Positions 1 to 7,956 of a stretch of 64,000 nucleotides of DNA are shown one piece after another. The DNA is taken from the NCBI RefSeq assembly GCF_035946055.1, contig NZ_CP108364.1, positions 7,068,001-7,132,000 of the forward strand, read 5' to 3'. Position 1 is the first letter of the stretch; every line of letters begins with the position of its first letter. The DNA comes from Streptomyces sp. NBC_01341 (GTDB lineage Bacteria > Actinomycetota > Actinomycetes > Streptomycetales > Streptomycetaceae). The notes under the pieces were generated by a model. That model ran no database searches and was not told the DNA's origin. It saw only the letters and a list, made by a program, of their open reading frames with translations. The translations under genes and the position numbers were made by a program.

Positions 1-279
1 CGGAATCCTGGCCGCCACGGCGACGACGCGGTCGCGGCCCAGCGCGGCGCCGATGCCGTACAGCGCGAGTGCGCCCACGACCGATCCGACGGTCGTCCAC
101 ACCAGAGCGGCGTAGAGGTTCATCCCGCCGGTGCTCGCCGTGAATCCGGCCAGCGGGAGGATCACCTCGCTCGGCAGCGGCGGGAAGATGTTCTCCAGTG
201 CGATGGCCAGACCCGCCCCTGGTGCCCCGAGGGTGCCCATCAGGTCGGTCACCCATTGCGTCGCGCCGCTGTCGATCAT
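1..279 (-). CDS. DedA/VTT-family membrane protein, C-terminus cut by window edge
   Basis: Reading from an ATG at 279 towards the window edge gives a hydrophobic protein with the DedA signature LENIFPPLPSEVILPLAGF near residues 28-46. DedA (SNARE-associated/VTT) proteins are integral membrane proteins linked to lipid carrier flipping and membrane homeostasis. Only the first 93 residues are inside the window; the segment following the signature is hydrophobic, as expected for the first membrane helix. The start was chosen because the short polar MIDSGATQW lead-in is typical of the family. Family assignment is firm; the exact role cannot be read from sequence. Confidence 0.85.
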   Translation of the reverse strand, partial: MIDSGATQWVTDLMGTLGAPGAGLAIALENIFPPLPSEVILPLAGFTASTGGMNLYAALVWTTVGSVVGALALYGIGAALGRDRVVAVAARIP

Positions 280-341
280 GCGAGCCACGGTAGTGACCCC
301 AACCTGAAGCCACCCTGAAGACGGTCCGGAGGCCGTGAAGC

Positions 342-368
342 CGACGGGCAGGGGGTACCTGCCCGTCG
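342..368. terminator. Hairpin terminator after the MFS/DUF4916 operon
   Basis: Perfect 11-nt arms (CGACGGGCAGG and CCTGCCCGTCG) flank a 5-nt loop. It lies 12 bases past the stop of the DUF4916 gene and before the start of the dedA-like gene on the same strand, so it likely ends the upstream operon. There is no long T run, which is common for Streptomyces terminators. Confidence 0.6.
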
Positions 369-379
369 TTCCGGAACCC

Positions 380-916
380 TCAGTACATGTGCCCCGTGTG
401 GGCGAGAGCCTGCTTCAGCAGGACGCCCTGGCCGCCGGGCATCTCGCCCTGGACAGCGGGAGACGCCGCTTCCTGCGGGCTGAGCCACACCAGGTCCAGT
501 GCGTCCTGCCGGGGGCGGCAGTCGCCGGTGACCGGGACGATGTACGCCAGGGACACCGCGTGCTGGCGGGGATCGTGAAACGGGGTGATGCCAGCCGTGG
601 GGAAGTACTCGGCGACCGTGAAGGGCTGCAGAGAGGCGGGGACGTGGGGGAGGGCCACCGGGCCCAGGTCTTTCTCCAGGTGGCGCAGGAGCGCGTCGCG
701 GACGCGCTCGTGGTGCATGACGCGGCCGGAGACGAGATTACGGCTCATCGTGCCGTCGGCGCCGATCCGGAGGAGCACCCCGATGCTGGTGACTTCTCCG
801 CTCTCGTCCACTCGCACGGGCACGGCCTCGACGTAGAGGACGGGCATGCGAGCGCGGGCCATGTGCAGTTCGTCCGTGCTGAGCCAGCCGGGCGTGGTCT
901 CGGTCAAGTCAGACAT
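380..916 (-). CDS. DUF4916 family protein (NUDIX-like)
   Basis: A 178-residue protein starting MSDLTETTPGWLSTDE, which matches the actinobacterial DUF4916/NUDIX-like family in length and in its N-terminal TPGWLS motif. A longer reading frame exists upstream, but it would overlap the MFS gene and has no family similarity, so the ATG at 916 is chosen. It starts 7 bases after the stop of the MFS transporter and is probably translated from the same mRNA. Family members are annotated as NUDIX-related, but I do not see a complete Nudix box, so no hydrolase activity is claimed. Confidence 0.75.
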   Translation of the reverse strand: MSDLTETTPGWLSTDELHMARARMPVLYVEAVPVRVDESGEVTSIGVLLRIGADGTMSRNLVSGRVMHHERVRDALLRHLEKDLGPVALPHVPASLQPFTVAEYFPTAGITPFHDPRQHAVSLAYIVPVTGDCRPRQDALDLVWLSPQEAASPAVQGEMPGGQGVLLKQALAHTGHMY

Positions 917-923
917 CGCCCGA

Positions 924-2207
924 TCATACTTTCCGGGCCGCGTCCTGGTGGGTGTCCTTCTCAGGAACGCCCGGCAGGGCCTCTGCCACCGGTTTCGGCG
1001 CGGCCTCGCGGCGAGGGAGCAGCAGCGGGGTCGCAAGCAGGAGTACCCCGGCCAGGCCGACGGCCGTGCGAGGGCCGAGCAGGCTGCCCAGTACGCCCCA
1101 GACCGCCGTCAGGAGTGCGGTCGTCGCCTTGGACGTCACGGCCCAGGCGGACACGGTGCGGGCGACTCGGTCGGTCGCAGTGCGTTCGAGCCGATAGGTG
1201 CTGCAGACGGGGTTGAAGACTCCGCAGCAGAGAATGAGTCCGAACTCGACACCGATGACCAGCAGGAGCCCCCCGGTGCCGGGCCCCAGGAAGGCCAGAC
1301 CGACGGGCCAGATCGCCCGCGTAGCGCCGGCGACGACGAGGACCCGGTGCTGCCCGAAACGCGTGACGAGAGGGCGGGCCAGCCGCGAACCGAGCAGTCC
1401 GCCGATCGACGGCACGGCGAACGCGAGGCCGTACTGCCAGGGTGCGAAACCCAGCGGGCCGAGCATCAGGACGGCGAGCAGAGGCTGGGTGGCCATCACC
1501 AGACCGTTGAACAGGGCGGTGTTGAAGAACAGCGGACGCAGCGTCACGTCGGCGAGGATGTGGCGCCAGCCGTCGAAGAGGTCCGCTGCCCGCACCCGCC
1601 TGGCCTCACGGCGCGCGGGCTGCGGCTCGTGATCCCCGCCCATCGCACGAATGCCGAGGGCGGAGAGCAGATAGCTGACCGCGTCGGCCACTACCGTCGC
1701 CACCGGGCCGAGAAGGCCGATGGCGACGCCGCCCAGCGGCGGCCCGATCATCGTCGTCGTCCAGGCTGTCGACTCGAAACGGGCGTTGGCGACGAGAAGG
1801 TGGGCGGCCGGCAGCAGCGTCTTCAGGTACGCGCCGGAAGCGGCCCGGAAGGTGATGTCGGCCGCCGCGACGGTGACCGAGACCAGCAGGAGCTGGATGA
1901 AGGTGAGCACCCCGAGCGCGAAGGCGGCGGGGACCGTCAGCAGCGCCACGAAGCGCACCAGGTCCATCGCGATCAGCACCGGCCGCTTGGGGCGGAACTC
2001 CACCCACGGGCCGAGCGGCACCGCGGCGGCGGCGCCCACCAGCGACCCCGTGGCGGCGAGTGCGGCGACCTCGGCCGGCCCTGCGTCCAGGACCTGGACG
2101 GCGATCAGCGGAAACGCACCGAACGCCAGCCATGTGCCGAGCGCGCTGGTCCCGTACGCACCCCAGAGCCAGCCGAACCGCCGCCCCAGCCGGTACCCGC
2201 TTTTCAT
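924..2207 (-). CDS. MFS transporter
   Basis: A 427-residue protein with about 12 hydrophobic segments and the pattern of MFS_3/enterobactin-exporter-like drug-efflux carriers (GYRLGRRFGWLWGAYGTSALGTW at the N-terminus, with basic loops such as EFRPKRPV after helix 2). A GTG at 2213 is also possible, but GAGGGG lies 7 bases before the ATG at 2207 and only 1 base before the GTG, so the ATG is preferred. It is divergent from a LysR regulator 132 bp away and co-transcribed with the DUF4916 gene. Substrate is unknown; export of a small toxic compound under LysR control is the simplest reading. Confidence 0.85.
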   Translation of the reverse strand: MKSGYRLGRRFGWLWGAYGTSALGTWLAFGAFPLIAVQVLDAGPAEVAALAATGSLVGAAAAVPLGPWVEFRPKRPVLIAMDLVRFVALLTVPAAFALGVLTFIQLLLVSVTVAAADITFRAASGAYLKTLLPAAHLLVANARFESTAWTTTMIGPPLGGVAIGLLGPVATVVADAVSYLLSALGIRAMGGDHEPQPARREARRVRAADLFDGWRHILADVTLRPLFFNTALFNGLVMATQPLLAVLMLGPLGFAPWQYGLAFAVPSIGGLLGSRLARPLVTRFGQHRVLVVAGATRAIWPVGLAFLGPGTGGLLLVIGVEFGLILCCGVFNPVCSTYRLERTATDRVARTVSAWAVTSKATTALLTAVWGVLGSLLGPRTAVGLAGVLLLATPLLLPRREAAPKPVAEALPGVPEKDTHQDAARKV

Positions 2208-2307
2208 GCCCACGCCCCTCGCCGCTCACCCGCACAACTGAATCGCGGTCGGAAGTATCAAAGCGAGCACCGCACCAGCGAATCAAACAACCGCAGAGCC
2301 GTCAGCC

Positions 2308-2322
2308 ACAACCAGGGGTTGT
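2308..2322. promoter_or_regulatory. Palindrome in the LysR/MFS divergent promoter region
   Basis: ACAACC-AGG-GGTTGT is a perfect inverted repeat with 6-nt arms, 17 bases before the lysR-type start codon. LysR regulators usually autoregulate and control the divergent gene, so this is a candidate operator for the gene at 2340. It is close to the start and would block transcription or translation initiation. The assignment is inference. Confidence 0.4.
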
Positions 2323-2339
2323 TCACCTAGGGTGTCGGT

Positions 2340-3278
2340 ATGGACCTCGACACCGTCCGGACCTTCATTGCCGTCGCCGACGCGGGTCGGTTCCAGGACG
2401 CCGCCGTCGAGCTGGCGATCACCCAGCAGGCCGTCTCCAAACGCATCGCCGCACTGGAGCGCACACTCGGTGTGCGGCTGTTCACCCGCACGGCGCGCGG
2501 CGCCGAGCTCACCATCGACGGGCAGGCGTTCCTGACCCACGCGCGAGAGCTGACGCGTGTCGCCGAGCGTGCCGTCGGGTCCGTGCGCAGCGGCCGACGT
2601 CCGCTGCGCGTCGACGTGATCGCCTCGCGCGGCGCGGCGACCGGTCTGATGCGTGGCTTCCACCGAGCGCACCCCGAGACCGAGCTCGACGTGGTCATGC
2701 TGTTCGACATCGAGACGGCCGTCGCCGCGATCCGGTCCGGCGCGATCGACGCGTCCTTCCGCGCCGTGTCCGTGCCCGGGAGGCCCCTCCCCGAAGACAT
2801 CGAGTCCGTCCGGGTACTCGACGAGCCGCTCCAACTCCTCACCGGCCCCGCCCACGCGCTGGCCGGCGCCCGGTCGGTCACCGTCACCCAGCTCGCCGGG
2901 CACCGGATCTGGATGCCCGGTATCGTCCCGGGCACCGAGTGGGCCGCCTACTACGACGATCTCGTCGCCGAGTTCGGCCTCACCATCGAGGCGACCGGCC
3001 CCAACTTCGGTTCCGACGCGCTCCTGGACACCATCGCCGACACCCCTGCCCTGGCCACCTTCATGGGAGGGCAGACCCGCCTCGTCTGGCCGTCCGGCCA
3101 CGGCCTGCGCCGTATCCCGGTGACCAGCCCGACACCTGTCTACCCGCACTCGCTCCTCTGGCACCGGGACAGTCCGCACCCGGCGCTCAGTTCGCTCCGC
3201 GCCTACCTCGCCGACTCCGCCGCTGCCGGCCACGGTGCGGCCGGCACCTGGACGCCGAGCTGGGTTCTTCCCCGCTGA
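2340..3278 (+). CDS. LysR-family transcriptional regulator
   Basis: A 312-residue protein with an N-terminal LysR winged helix-turn-helix (MDLDTVRTFIAVADAGRFQ, then AITQQAVSKRIAALERTLG at about residues 30-48) followed by a periplasmic-binding-protein-like effector domain. The start ATG at 2340 gives the canonical LysR N-terminus. It is divergent from the MFS exporter, the classic arrangement in which the regulator senses the exported compound or a relative. The C-terminal domain is of normal length. Ligand unknown. Confidence 0.88.
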   Translation: MDLDTVRTFIAVADAGRFQDAAVELAITQQAVSKRIAALERTLGVRLFTRTARGAELTIDGQAFLTHARELTRVAERAVGSVRSGRRPLRVDVIASRGAATGLMRGFHRAHPETELDVVMLFDIETAVAAIRSGAIDASFRAVSVPGRPLPEDIESVRVLDEPLQLLTGPAHALAGARSVTVTQLAGHRIWMPGIVPGTEWAAYYDDLVAEFGLTIEATGPNFGSDALLDTIADTPALATFMGGQTRLVWPSGHGLRRIPVTSPTPVYPHSLLWHRDSPHPALSSLRAYLADSAAAGHGAAGTWTPSWVLPR

Positions 3279-3422
3279 ACGCCAACGCTGAACGCCTCAT
3301 GGCACGCGCTGCGATCGTGGTTGCCGGATTCCCGGGGTGCCACCGCCGGCCTGGCTGGGAAGCAGGCGGACGTGGGCACGCTCGTGAGTGCGCGGCGTAC
3401 CCCGTGCGGTGAGCCGGAGTTC

Positions 3423-4187
3423 CTACCAGGCGCTTGCTCCGCCGTCGACGGGGTAGTTGGCGCCGGTGATGAAGGAGGCCCGGTCGGAGGCGAGGAAGGC
3501 GGCGAGTTCTACGATCTCCTCGGGCTGTGCGAAGCGCTTGAGGAGGACCTTGCTGGTGATGGCGTCCCTCATGGCCTGGTTGTCGCCGAGGTCCCGGTCG
3601 CTGGCGGGAGTCAGAACTGGGCCCGGGCTGATCGCCACGGCTCGGATTCCGTGAGGCGCACCCTCGAGTGCGAGCTGTCGTGTCATTCCGATGACGCCGG
3701 CGTTGGCGGCGGTGTGGGCGACCATCGGGGGTGTGGCGCCCGCGATCAGCCCGGCCTCCGACGCGACGTTGATGATGACTCCGCCACCGCGCCGGACGAG
3801 GTGCGGCCAGGTGTACTTGGACACGAAGAAGGGGATGTCGAGCTCCCCGGCCTCCGTCGCACGCCAGTCTTCGACGGAGAAGTCGGGCATGGCGCCGAAG
3901 CGCTGCATGGCCGCGTTGTTGTAGACGGCATCGAGCCCGCCATAGGCGGCCGCGGCCTCGTCGGCCATCCGGTGCACCTGCTCCGGGTCGGTGAGGTCGA
4001 CCGGTGCGATGCTCGTCATCTCGCCGCCGGCGCGGCGTACGAGGTCGACCGTCTCCGCATTGGTCTCGGCCTGGATGTCGACACCGACGATCTTGGCACC
4101 CTCTCTGGCGAAGATCAGCGCCGCGACGCGTCCCATGCCTCCACTGGTGCCCGTGATGAGCACGATCTTTCCGTCAAGTGTTCCCAT
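3423..4187 (-). CDS. SDR-fold protein lacking the YxxxK catalytic pair
   Basis: A 254-residue classical short-chain dehydrogenase/reductase fold. TGTSGGMG near residue 12 is the cofactor glycine motif, NNAA near residue 87 replaces NNAG, the catalytic serine is in NVASEAG, and VDGGASAW closes the protein. The normal YxxxK active site is instead HTAAN (AHTAANAG where relatives have AYTAAKAG); the codons CAC and AAC were read directly. AGGAG lies 7 bases before the chosen ATG at 4187. Loss of both Tyr and Lys should abolish classical SDR catalysis, so it may be a binding or regulatory protein, or use a different mechanism. Two tandem operators lie upstream at 4854-4901. Confidence 0.8.
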   Translation of the reverse strand: MGTLDGKIVLITGTSGGMGRVAALIFAREGAKIVGVDIQAETNAETVDLVRRAGGEMTSIAPVDLTDPEQVHRMADEAAAAYGGLDAVYNNAAMQRFGAMPDFSVEDWRATEAGELDIPFFVSKYTWPHLVRRGGGVIINVASEAGLIAGATPPMVAHTAANAGVIGMTRQLALEGAPHGIRAVAISPGPVLTPASDRDLGDNQAMRDAITSKVLLKRFAQPEEIVELAAFLASDRASFITGANYPVDGGASAW

Positions 4188-4811
4188 GGTCCTGCTCCTG
4201 TTTCGTGAATCGTCCTGGGGCCATCGGGCCCCGTGATGCGTGTGTGAGCCGGGGATGCGCGGGCTGGCTTTGTGTCGGCCCACTCCTTCGTGGAGGCCGG
4301 GGCCGGCCCCAGCGCAGTCCTGCTCGGTGCTGGTGTGACGGTTCGGGGCGACTGCTGTCGTCGACGTCGCCGGGGAACCTGTCGTAGGTGCCGTCGGATC
4401 GGTGCTCGACGGGGACCCGCCGTGGATCACGCGGCCGGTGGGGGTGCCGCTGGATCCGGCCGTGCGGCCGGACGCGGTCATCCCGAGCACCATCCCCGTG
4501 AGTAACACCTCGCCACTGGTGCGTGTGACGGTCCTGCCGTCCTTCGCGAGCCGGTCGAGGGAGGCAGGCGCGGCGTCCCGGAGTCCCGTCCAGACGGGCA
4601 GGTCACTCTTGATCCGGTCTTCGAGCTGTTCGGATCCGTCGAATCCAAGGGGCATCACACCCTGCGAGGTGGAGCGGTCGGGGCCGTTGCCGAGGTCTCC
4701 GTTGTAACCGGTATGGGAGGGCGGCGCGACCGGCAGCCCGATCGCCTTCCCGCGCCTTCCGGGTTCCCAGGTGTGCGTCACTGCGGCTGAACGGTCCCTC
4801 TTGCTGGACAT
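4188..4811 (-). other. Unassigned stretch, possible uncharacterised coding region in frame with the SDR
   Basis: An ATG at 4811 preceded by AGAGGT opens a reading frame that runs without a stop straight into the SDR frame, so it would make a 462-residue fusion. The translated segment (starting MSSKRDRSAAV, ending rich in Thr, Ser and Gly) matches no family I recognise and looks low in structure. Because the SDR has its own good ribosome binding site, this could be a long untranslated or decayed stretch instead. I do not assign a function. Confidence 0.25.
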
Positions 4812-4853
4812 GGCACCTCTGATCAATGGGCCGATATCTCTCGAAACGGACAT

Positions 4854-4901
4854 TTGCTTGACTTGGCAAGCATGCATCTCCGCTTGACAGTCGTCAAGCA
4901 A
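4854..4901. promoter_or_regulatory. Two tandem palindromic operators, MarR-like
   Basis: Site 1 (4855-4872) is TGCTTG-N6-CAAGCA. Site 2 (4882-4899) is GCTTGAC-AGTC-GTCAAGC, a perfect 7-nt palindrome. They share the GCTTG/CAAGC half-site. On the minus strand TTGACG inside site 2 and CATGCT 17 bases later could be -35 and -10 elements driving the SDR-containing transcript. The half-site resembles those bound by MarR-family repressors; no MarR gene lies next to it. Confidence 0.5.
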
Positions 4902-5154
4902 TCCTTGTCGTGTCACGCAGGGCCTCGCGACGTGGCCTCGATGCCTTCGCCGAGCTCGACATCGTCGAGCTCTACCGGCAGTCCGCGAACGCCCCGGCCA
5001 TGAACCCGTTGCTGACGCAGGACGGGAACAGCGTGGCCGACGCGCTCGCGGGCGTTGTCCTGCAAGGCCCGCCGGCCACGGGCGACGAAATGACGCGATC
5101 TGATCCGCGGGCAGGACGCCTCTCGGAATCCCGTCCCCTCAGCGGCCCGCCTCC
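4902..5154 (+). other. Gene-poor stretch with a short unassigned plus-strand ORF
   Basis: A GTG at 4910, just past the operators, opens a plus-strand frame that reads through 5185 into the neighbouring gene's 3' end. Its first 60 residues (LDAFAELDIVELYRQS and following) look protein-like but match nothing I can name. It could be the start of a decayed divergent target of the operators. I see no terminator or RNA gene here. Confidence 0.2.
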
Positions 5155-6063
5155 TCAGCGGGCGCGGATCGAAGTGACCTCGTAGGCGACGGCGCGGCCC
5201 GTGGACGGTCCGTGGCAGGTCAACCGTCGTGGCGGTGTCCGGTGGGCGTGCACCTCGACCTGCAGGCCGGCCGGGTGCGGCAGGCTGCCGTCGACGTGGA
5301 TCTGCCAGCGGTCGTCAGCGACGCGGGAGGTCGCGGCGACGGTGTAGTCGTGCCGTCCCGCGGGACCGAAGCGCTCGAGCACAGCCGTCACGGCCGCCTG
5401 CTGCGGTGGAAACAGATTCGTGTACCCGCGCAGGTGCTCCGCGTGGATGAGGCCGGCCAAATGCTCCCGGACGGCCGTGACCGCGGAGAGGGCGTCGAGA
5501 TCGCCGTAGTAGACGCCGTCGGGCGCGATGACGACGTTCGCCGCGAACCTGTCACCCCCTACGTGCGTGCACTCCCACACCAGATCGGGCCAGTGCTCGC
5601 TGAGGGCACGGCTCACTGGCCGTCCGCGCACCGCACAACAGGTGTCGTGCCTCCCGTGGGTACAGACGAGGACCACGGGAGGGCAGCCCAGCCTGCCGGG
5701 GGCATCGAGGGCACTCGCGATCTGCGCCAGGTCCTCGTCACGGCTCCACCTTCCCCATTGCTGGCGGTATGCGCCGAGGCCCTCGAAGTGCAGGACGGCC
5801 CAGTTCGGCGGTTCCTCGCTTCTGAGCCGTCCGTGGCGCCTGACCAGCAGCACGCGGGCCCTGACCGCTTGGGCGGCGGAGTACACGAGCGCTTTGGTGT
5901 CCGGCTCGAGATCGAGACCGTCGAAGCCGTTGGCCGGCCAGCCGCCGCGGTACTCGATGAGGATCCAGACCGAACCGTGCGGCGCTGTGCCCATGATCGA
6001 GTCGCCGCGTATCCGGGCCGCGTCGGCGCAGAAGAAGCGCTCGGACGCCGACACCGCGTTCAC
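5155..6063 (-). CDS. Sucrase/ferredoxin-like (thioredoxin-like 2Fe-2S) family protein
   Basis: A 302-residue member of the sucrase-ferredoxin family, whose name is historical; members have a thioredoxin-like ferredoxin domain. The signature CTHGRHDTCCAVRGRP is at residues 134-149, with Cys134 and Cys142/143 as likely cluster ligands. The N-terminal VWILIEYRGGW matches the usual family opening. The GTG start at 6063 overlaps the TGA of the JmjC gene (GTGA), so the two are translationally coupled and there is no separate Shine-Dalgarno. Inference: a redox partner for the oxygenase encoded immediately upstream. Confidence 0.8.
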   Translation of the reverse strand: MNAVSASERFFCADAARIRGDSIMGTAPHGSVWILIEYRGGWPANGFDGLDLEPDTKALVYSAAQAVRARVLLVRRHGRLRSEEPPNWAVLHFEGLGAYRQQWGRWSRDEDLAQIASALDAPGRLGCPPVVLVCTHGRHDTCCAVRGRPVSRALSEHWPDLVWECTHVGGDRFAANVVIAPDGVYYGDLDALSAVTAVREHLAGLIHAEHLRGYTNLFPPQQAAVTAVLERFGPAGRHDYTVAATSRVADDRWQIHVDGSLPHPAGLQVEVHAHRTPPRRLTCHGPSTGRAVAYEVTSIRAR

Positions 6064-7265
6064 CGCCCAGCGGGCACGACCACACCCGCGTGCAGCAGTC
6101 TCCCGACGAGGTCGACGCCGAGGTCGGCGGTGAGGTGGATCCCGCCGTCCAGCAGCCGTTCGACAGAGGGCAGGTCCGCCGTCGGGAAGTCGAGCCATCC
6201 CACGCGAGTGAGCAGCCGTGCACCCTCCAGCCGCGCTTCCAGCGCCTCACGAAGCCGGACGCGCGACGCGGGGCCGAGACTGTCGACGGCCCGCAGCTGA
6301 GCCAGCGGCCCCAGTGGTGCCGGGCGTGCCTGCCGCCGCTGGGCACGATGGAACCGGGACGCGGAGTCCGCATCGGCGACTGCGGCCATCAGCCTCTTCC
6401 TGACGATACCGATCTCACCCTCCGGCCCGTCCACGCCCAGGGGCAGGGAGGTGCGCATCTCGGGGTCGTCCCGCAGCGCGTCGAGCGCGGCCCGGGCGAG
6501 CTGCTCGGCCAGCGCGTGGCGTGTCCAGGTGTGGACTCCGAGCGTCAGGTGGATCGAGATCTCACCCTGTGCCTGGGCGGCGTGCAGCCAGCCTCGCGGC
6601 AGATAGAGAACGTCGCCGGGCTCAAGCACCGTGTCGGTGTGGGCCTCGCCGCACGCTGCCTCGGCCACCGCGGACCTGAACGCCGTCCAGGGCTGATCGC
6701 GGAGGGGGTCGGGATGCACCGGCCGGTGGACGACCCAGCGCTTGGTGCCCTCGACCTGCACCACGAAGACGTCGTGGACGTCGTAGTGGTCGTCGAACCC
6801 GCGACTCTGCGGCGGAGTGACGTAGGCATTGGCCTGCACCGGATGCCCCAGCTCCGAGCCGAGCCCCGCACTGAAGTCCGCGACCGGCGCCCATGTGCGT
6901 TGCAGGGCCTGCAACACCAGAGTGGCACCGTCGGCGAACGCACGCCACAGAGCGGTGTCGTCCGCCTGATCACCGACACCGGCCCCGACGCCCGCCGGCG
7001 ACGTGTACGAGGATTCGGGAAGCGTGGCCCCGTTCTTGGCGACGCGGAGAAAGGGGATGCGCAGACCACGGCGCGACACCAGTTCATCCACCGCCTCGGC
7101 GGAGAACAGATCGGAGAAGTCACCGGCGCCGCGAGCCAGAAGCGCCGCACGGCCCCACACGTCCCGGGCGAACTCCTGCGGGCCGAGCCCGGTCAGACGT
7201 GATATCGACACCGCCGTGTCCGTCGCGCCGGCCGCGCCACCGGCACCCCTCGGGGGCGTACTCAA
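6060..7265 (-). CDS. JmjC/cupin-type 2-oxoglutarate-Fe(II) oxygenase (ROX-like)
   Basis: A 401-residue protein of the cupin_4/JmjC family, which includes the ribosomal oxygenases NO66, MINA and YcfD that hydroxylate His or Arg in proteins. The metal triad is visible: H160-Y-D162 (in GFDDHYDVHD) and H228 (in YLPRGWLHAA). The last ~130 residues are a helical and winged-helix-like region as in ROX proteins. The start is a TTG at 7265 that overlaps the TGA of the upstream repeat peptide (TTGA); an alternative GTG lies inside, about 18 codons later. Coupled to the peptide upstream and the ferredoxin-like gene downstream. Inference: it hydroxylates the neighbouring peptide, possibly at its two His residues. 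Confidence 0.78.
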   Translation of the reverse strand: MSTPPRGAGGAAGATDTAVSISRLTGLGPQEFARDVWGRAALLARGAGDFSDLFSAEAVDELVSRRGLRIPFLRVAKNGATLPESSYTSPAGVGAGVGDQADDTALWRAFADGATLVLQALQRTWAPVADFSAGLGSELGHPVQANAYVTPPQSRGFDDHYDVHDVFVVQVEGTKRWVVHRPVHPDPLRDQPWTAFRSAVAEAACGEAHTDTVLEPGDVLYLPRGWLHAAQAQGEISIHLTLGVHTWTRHALAEQLARAALDALRDDPEMRTSLPLGVDGPEGEIGIVRKRLMAAVADADSASRFHRAQRRQARPAPLGPLAQLRAVDSLGPASRVRLREALEARLEGARLLTRVGWLDFPTADLPSVERLLDGGIHLTADLGVDLVGRLLHAGVVVPAGR

Positions 7266-7456
7266 GAGCGGCTGCCGGACTCCTCGGCGCCTCCGTCGGC
7301 TCCGCCGTCGTGGACGCCGGGTGTGCCGGCTGCTCCGCCGTCCGCGGGGCCTTCGGCGCCTCCGTCGGCTCCGCCGTCGTGGGTGCCGGGCGTGCCCGCA
7401 GCTCCGCCGTCCGCCGGGCCCTCTTGCTGGTTCGGATCCTGTTCGGGGTTGGTCAT
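7262..7456 (-). CDS. Repeat-containing acidic peptide, candidate oxygenase substrate
   Basis: A 64-residue peptide starting MTNPEQDPNQQ. It consists of two 23-residue repeats of the form EGPADGGAAGTPGxHDGGADGGA, with x = Thr then Val, followed by EESGSRS. It has no Cys and no hydrophobic core, and Gly, Ala and Asp dominate. GGAGG lies 5 bases before the ATG at 7456, and the ATG overlaps the stop of the preceding short ORF (ATGA). Its own stop overlaps the TTG of the JmjC gene. Each repeat holds one His-Asp pair. The layout (short repeated peptide plus coupled modifying enzyme) is that of a RiPP precursor with a tandem core; this is inference. Confidence 0.65.
   Translation of the reverse strand: MTNPEQDPNQQEGPADGGAAGTPGTHDGGADGGAEGPADGGAAGTPGVHDGGADGGAEESGSRS
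7285..7422. repeat. Tandem 69-bp direct repeat inside the peptide gene
   Basis: Unit 1 is 7285-7353 and unit 2 is 7354-7422. The first 29 bases are identical and the remainder differs mainly at third positions, so the amino-acid repeat has been kept while synonymous changes accumulated. This indicates selection on the peptide rather than a recent slippage event. Confidence 0.8.
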
Positions 7457-7695
7457 GCTTCCTCCAGTAAATGGAAGGGTTGCAGCCGAATTCCCTCGGT
7501 GACAGAAAGGGTGTGAGAGAGCGACCTCATCAGGACGTCGCCGTGATCAGCGTACTGCCGGTCGGCGTATGCATCGATTCGGAGGAAGAGGGGCCATGGG
7601 GGACGGGGGCGTTGCCGCACCTGTCGGGTGGGGACGTCTGAGGAGGGCTCGTCACCGGGACCCTCGGCCTGGTGGAGTGCGCGGCCTGCCGTCAT
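7453..7695 (-). CDS. Possible small protein at the head of the JmjC operon
   Basis: An 80-residue frame starting MTAGRALHQAEG and ending FHLLEEA. GGGAG lies about 9 bases before the ATG at 7695, and the TGA overlaps the ATG of the repeat peptide gene (ATGA). The 4-nt overlaps continue through all downstream genes, which supports translation here. No family is recognised. A shorter version could start at 7530 (MRSLSHTLS). It might be a leader or accessory protein; it might also be non-coding. Confidence 0.38.
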   Translation of the reverse strand: MTAGRALHQAEGPGDEPSSDVPTRQVRQRPRPPWPLFLRIDAYADRQYADHGDVLMRSLSHTLSVTEGIRLQPFHLLEEA

Positions 7696-7956
7696 GGGTG
7701 CGTCTCCCTGTCGCCGCAGATATAGGCGTCGCACTCAGCGGTCCGTTTTCGGGCCCAGGTCTTCCTTCGGCCATTGGAGTGACGGAATTGCAGATGCGCG
7801 TGTCGGATGGCAAGGGAAGCCGCGTCGCGCCTGATTGCAGGCTCGCTACGGAGGCTACTCCCGGGCTTGGTCCGCCTCTGCGATCGATTCGGTCGTCGGT
7901 GTGCATCACACGCGGTCCGTTGTCCTCTGCCGGCCGGTCACCGCAGATCTACGCCT

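Noticed and set aside
4812..4916. Extension of the SDR-containing frame to a start at 4916
   Set aside because: It would pass through the operators and promoter, and the added residues match no family; AGGAG before the ATG at 4187 marks the SDR start.
7285..7422. CRISPR-like or minisatellite array
   Set aside because: Only two units, 69 bp each, in frame with a peptide and with synonymous differences; this is a coding repeat.
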